Of a stretch of 41,686 bases of DNA, positions 39,052-41,686 are shown in pieces (position 1 is the first letter of the stretch; every line of letters starts with the position of its first letter). A program made the position numbers and the translations under genes. The stretch lies in assembly GCA_002336805.1 (NCBI GenBank), contig DDEZ01000001.1, positions 1 to 41,686 on the forward strand, written 5' to 3'. The notes beneath the pieces are model-generated. The model had not been told where the DNA came from. It made no database searches and saw only the letters and a list, made by a program, of their open reading frames with translations. The DNA is from Bacteroidetes bacterium UBA1941 (lineage in GTDB: Bacteria; Bacteroidota; Bacteroidia; Chitinophagales; LD1).

Positions 39052-40691
39052 TACTTCCTTACCACCTCCAGTGCCTTCTCCATCACTTTGTCATCCTGAT
39101 TGAGTACGTAGTAGAAGCCGTCTGTCTGCCACTTCTGCTTGGCCAGGTAGGCCTTGATGAGTTGTTCGGTTTTGCGCTCCAGTTTGGCGTAGCGCTTCTC
39201 GTCCAGTTTGGCGCTGTCCTTATTGAGATATGCCTTAAACTCTGCTTTCAGCGTAGCCGGTACGTTGTACTTGCTATTAAACTCCGGCAGGGTCTTGTAT
39301 GCATTGAGCATAGACGGATCTGCCGAGTAGTGGCTATAGATGAACTCCGGTATCACCACACGGATGCGGTACAGGTAGTCAAAGTCCTCCGTAGTATCCA
39401 GCGGTACGAAGATGTCCGGCTTGATGCCGCCGCCGCCGTATACCTTGCGGTGCTTGGCTGTATAGTAGGCAGTCGTATCGCGTATCATAGAGCTATCTTC
39501 ATGTACGAACTCACCCTTCTTGTACCTGTCTGATATCTCATTGTAGTATTCCTCTGTACCCTTGTCATAGGAGCGCTGGATGCAGCGGCCGCTAGGGGTG
39601 TAGTAGCGCGCTACGGTCAGGCGCAGCGCAGAGCCGTCAGGCAGCTCATACTGCTCCTGCACCAGCCCCTTGCCAAAGGATGTGCGGCCTATGATCGTGC
39701 CGCGGTCCCAGTCCTGCACAGCGCCGGAGAGGATCTCAGAGGCCGAGGCCGAGCCCTGGTCTATGAGCACCGCCAGCCTGCCATTCTCAAACTCGCCCGG
39801 GCGGGTAGAGCGGTACTCTACTTTCTCCACAGACTTGCCCTTGGTATAGACTATCAGCTTCTCATCGTCCAGCAGTTCGTCAGCTATATCTGTAGCGGCA
39901 TTGAGGTAGCCGCCGGGATTCTGGCGCAGGTCTATGACCAGGCTCTTCATACCGGCCGCGCGCAGTTCCTTTATCTTCTTGTGAAACTCCTGATAAGTGG
40001 TAGCGCTGAAGCGGTTGATCTTGATATAGCCAGTGGTAGCATCTACCATGTAGCCGGCGTCTATGCTATACAGCGGTATCTTATCGCGCTTGATGTTAAA
40101 GACCTTGAGGCTCTTCTCACCGCTGCGCAGGATGCTCACGCGCACGGTAGTGCCGCCGGGGCCGCGCAGCTTGTGTATCACATCTTCATTCTTGATCTTG
40201 ATACCGGCCACGGTCGTGTCGTTTATCTTTATGATCCTGTCGCCCGCGTGGATGCCCACCAGCTCTGAAGGGCCACCGGAGATGGCAGAGACCACCGTGA
40301 TCGTATCCTGCACGAGAAAGAACTCGATACCTACGCCTTCAAAGTTGCCCTCCAGGCTCTCATTGGTCTGCTCGAGGTCTTTCTTGGGGATATAGACAGA
40401 GTGCGGGTCCAGTGTGGTGAGCATCTTCTCGATGGCATTGTCCTCCAGCTGCTCGGTATTGACCGTGTCCACATACTTCAGCTTGATGAAGCTGATGATA
40501 TCGTCCAGCTTGTCATACTTGCCGCTGCCTTTGGCCAGGGGCACGCGCTTGCCGCTGGTCACATGGGCTACGACGAAACCCATCAGCACACCAAACACGA
40601 TCAGCAGGGCATATATCAGCGGGGCAAAGGGATTAGAACTGCGGCGCGGCTCGCCCGGCTTGTAGCTCTGGTAGTCTTTAAATTCGTCCAT
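39051..40691 (-). CDS. C-terminal processing peptidase (PDZ, S41 family)
   Basis: 546 residues. One N-terminal membrane anchor (about residues 22-45) puts the rest in the periplasm. A PDZ domain follows at about 115-200 (EGNFEGVGIEFF, AGDRIIKINDTTV). The S41 protease core has RQNPGG near 256-261, Ser316 in GSASASE and Lys341 in TSFGKG, the Ser/Lys dyad at the usual 25-residue distance. A helical C-terminal tail of 130 residues ends it. Relatives trim or degrade envelope proteins from the C-terminus. Single gene. Confidence 0.94.
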   Translation of the reverse strand: MDEFKDYQSYKPGEPRRSSNPFAPLIYALLIVFGVLMGFVVAHVTSGKRVPLAKGSGKYDKLDDIISFIKLKYVDTVNTEQLEDNAIEKMLTTLDPHSVYIPKKDLEQTNESLEGNFEGVGIEFFLVQDTITVVSAISGGPSELVGIHAGDRIIKINDTTVAGIKIKNEDVIHKLRGPGGTTVRVSILRSGEKSLKVFNIKRDKIPLYSIDAGYMVDATTGYIKINRFSATTYQEFHKKIKELRAAGMKSLVIDLRQNPGGYLNAATDIADELLDDEKLIVYTKGKSVEKVEYRSTRPGEFENGRLAVLIDQGSASASEILSGAVQDWDRGTIIGRTSFGKGLVQEQYELPDGSALRLTVARYYTPSGRCIQRSYDKGTEEYYNEISDRYKKGEFVHEDSSMIRDTTAYYTAKHRKVYGGGGIKPDIFVPLDTTEDFDYLYRIRVVIPEFIYSHYSADPSMLNAYKTLPEFNSKYNVPATLKAEFKAYLNKDSAKLDEKRYAKLERKTEQLIKAYLAKQKWQTDGFYYVLNQDDKVMEKALEVVRK

Positions 40692-40943
40692 CGTATCTTT
40701 TAGAGGCGCTAAAAATAGTATAGATTTTCAAAGCGTGTGCCATAGTTTGTGCATAAAGCCTGTGGCTAGGGCTCATCTATATGTTTTGGACGCACAGTCC
40801 TGCTATAAATTGCCGCAGCCACTGGCAGTACAACAATTTTAGCATTAATTGGTTTGGCGCGAGCAGTTCTAGAGTCAAAGGGGGCATACCTGGTCAGGCC
40901 GCATGATGATGCGTCCCTGCAAATAATACTGTGGCGATCTAGC

Positions 40944-41522
40944 TTACCTGACGGCGGCCTGGATAGGGCGATGCTGGTGCGGATCTGCGGAGATGATCTG
41001 GTCGTTTTGGCGCTTGATGGAGCTGTACATGGCCTGGTCAGGGGCTATGGGAACTGTGACAGATGGTTGTACGAGTGCTGTTTTGTGGGCTACCGCTGGT
41101 TTTTCATCTGGAGCAGCCGTTGTTTTTGAACCGGAGCGCAGGGTGTCGGTTGGCTCTTCAAACTCAGCGCGAAGGTGGGAGGGGAGCTCGCTTTCGCCTT
41201 TGGTATTGTAGCCGTAGTTGTGCTTTAAGATAAAGTAACAGGCGGAGGGATGAAGCTGGCGAAAGAGGGCGCCTTCTTCGAGTTTATTGATAAAGATCTG
41301 CTCGATGTAGTAGATGCGGTCCATGATCTCGCCGTCGTTTTCCCATTTCTTTTTCCAGTAGCTCCAGAGCTGCTTGTAGCATTTGAGCCGCATGAGGGCC
41401 TGGGTGAGGGTGTGTGTGATGGAGTACTCATCGGTGGCGATGGCCTCTATCTGCTGAAGGGTCTTGATGGTTTTCTCGCGGGTCCATTTGGAGGCGTTGG
41501 TGTTGGCTGTCGGTGCTGGCAT
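40944..41522 (-). CDS. Orphan phage terminase small subunit-like protein
   Basis: The start at 41522 (MPAPTANTNASKWTREKTIK) gives 192 residues; the frame further upstream is formed by the repeat at 41553. Residues 10-110 resemble the small terminase / gp3 DNA-packaging type: helical, with WKKKWENDGEIMDRIYYIEQ and the ending FRQLHPSACYFILKHNYGYN. The tail is Pro/Ala-rich. No large terminase, portal or other phage gene is present, at least up to the contig edge. It may be a phage remnant or a domesticated DNA-binding protein. 40692-40943 before it has no recognised gene. Confidence 0.6.
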   Translation of the reverse strand: MPAPTANTNASKWTREKTIKTLQQIEAIATDEYSITHTLTQALMRLKCYKQLWSYWKKKWENDGEIMDRIYYIEQIFINKLEEGALFRQLHPSACYFILKHNYGYNTKGESELPSHLRAEFEEPTDTLRSGSKTTAAPDEKPAVAHKTALVQPSVTVPIAPDQAMYSSIKRQNDQIISADPHQHRPIQAAVR

Positions 41523-41552
41523 AGGTGTTTTTATTTTTGAAGTGATGAATAC

Positions 41553-41593
41553 GGAGCAGAATTTCCTGAATGTTTTGAATGACTCAGAATGAT
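41553..41593. repeat. 41-base dispersed repeat, copy B
   Basis: It matches 14858-14898 at 35 of 41 positions in the same orientation, both starting GGAGCAGAATTT. It continues into further CAGAAT words to about 41660. It lies directly upstream of the terminase-like gene start. Confidence 0.7.
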
Positions 41594-41654
41594 ATACAGA
41601 ATGCAAATCCAGAATCGGAATTTTCAGAATTAAGGAATCATCAGAATGAATGCA

Positions 41655-41686
41655 GAATACATTTGAACCACATAGATTTCTATGTT
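41655..41686. repeat. Right terminal copy of an inverted repeat
   Basis: Reverse complement of the left end (bases 1-32) with a single-base gap. It contains the same short hairpin. The contig is thus bounded by two oppositely oriented copies of one repeat. Confidence 0.85.

Noticed and set aside
39051..40691. Photosystem D1-type processing role for the S41 protease
   Set aside because: The catalytic dyad spacing is the same as in the D1 protease, but this is general to the family and nothing else in the window suggests phototrophy.
1..41686. Circular replicon or phage genome closed by terminal repeats
   Set aside because: The end repeats are inverted, not direct, and the window is full of chromosomal core genes with no replication or partition genes.
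1..41686. A 41-kb composite transposon bounded by inverted repeats
   Set aside because: No transposase or integrase was found, and purB, topA and lipA lie inside. Assembly stopping in a dispersed repeat is simpler.
40944..41686. A prophage at the right end
   Set aside because: Only one phage-like gene is visible; no large terminase, portal, capsid, integrase or lysis gene, so only the single gene is reported.

Overview
The window looks like one complete contig from a draft genome of a member of the Bacteroidota. Five things point to this phylum. Many genes have the -7 box TAnnTTTG with a -33 TTG/TTTG 19-20 bases upstream, and strong Shine-Dalgarno sites are scarce. One protein carries a C-terminal type IX secretion sorting domain. 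There are DUF5689 lipoproteins beside a TonB-dependent receptor. A Rcp1-like response regulator is present. The intergenic repeats (inverted 'ctaaatctccc', 'accgcaaagaacgc' and similar) are of a kind common in this phylum. An affiliation near Chitinophagales/Sphingobacteriia is a guess. Core genes (purB, topA, lipA, tRNA-His, ctp-type protease) show this is chromosomal DNA. Both ends stop in copies of the same repeat in opposite orientation, which probably is where assembly failed.

Layout. 1-9.3 kb: tRNA-His, an ammonium transporter, an exported TPR/DnaJ-type zinc-finger protein, a small secreted protein, an APC-family amino acid permease, a fatty acid hydroxylase-family protein, an arsR-arsM-arsC arsenic operon with two visible operator palindromes, a zinc alcohol dehydrogenase, and a small membrane protein with a WbqC-family protein. 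9.35-16.8 kb: a divergent surface locus. A TonB-dependent receptor and two DUF5689 lipoproteins are transcribed leftward. Two exported endonuclease/exonuclease/phosphatase (EEP) enzymes with an RmlD-like reductase between them run rightward. I read this as a candidate system for capturing and degrading extracellular nucleic acid or another phosphodiester. 16.8-19.7 kb: an orphan antitoxin-like ORF, then an AT-rich, probably acquired HxlR / alpha-beta hydrolase / quinone oxidoreductase-like module with two phased operators.

19.7-30.7 kb is mostly housekeeping: purB, a small lipoprotein, a secreted coiled-coil protein, topA coupled to a SirB1/transglutaminase-like gene, a Spy-like periplasmic protein, a Sco/cytochrome c pair, lipA and two response regulators. 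30.8-34.9 kb holds three tandem beta-helix paralogues; two of them share promoter and 3' UTR, so they duplicated as whole transcription units. 35.1-41.6 kb carries a glutathione peroxidase-like protein, a YD-repeat protein, a membrane-anchored cytochrome c, a T9SS-secreted propeller-like protein, a PDZ/S41 processing protease and an orphan phage-type terminase small subunit-like gene.

The best candidates for an under-described system are the TonB/DUF5689/EEP locus and the HxlR-controlled module. The tandem beta-helix family and the exported DnaJ-type zinc-finger protein come next.
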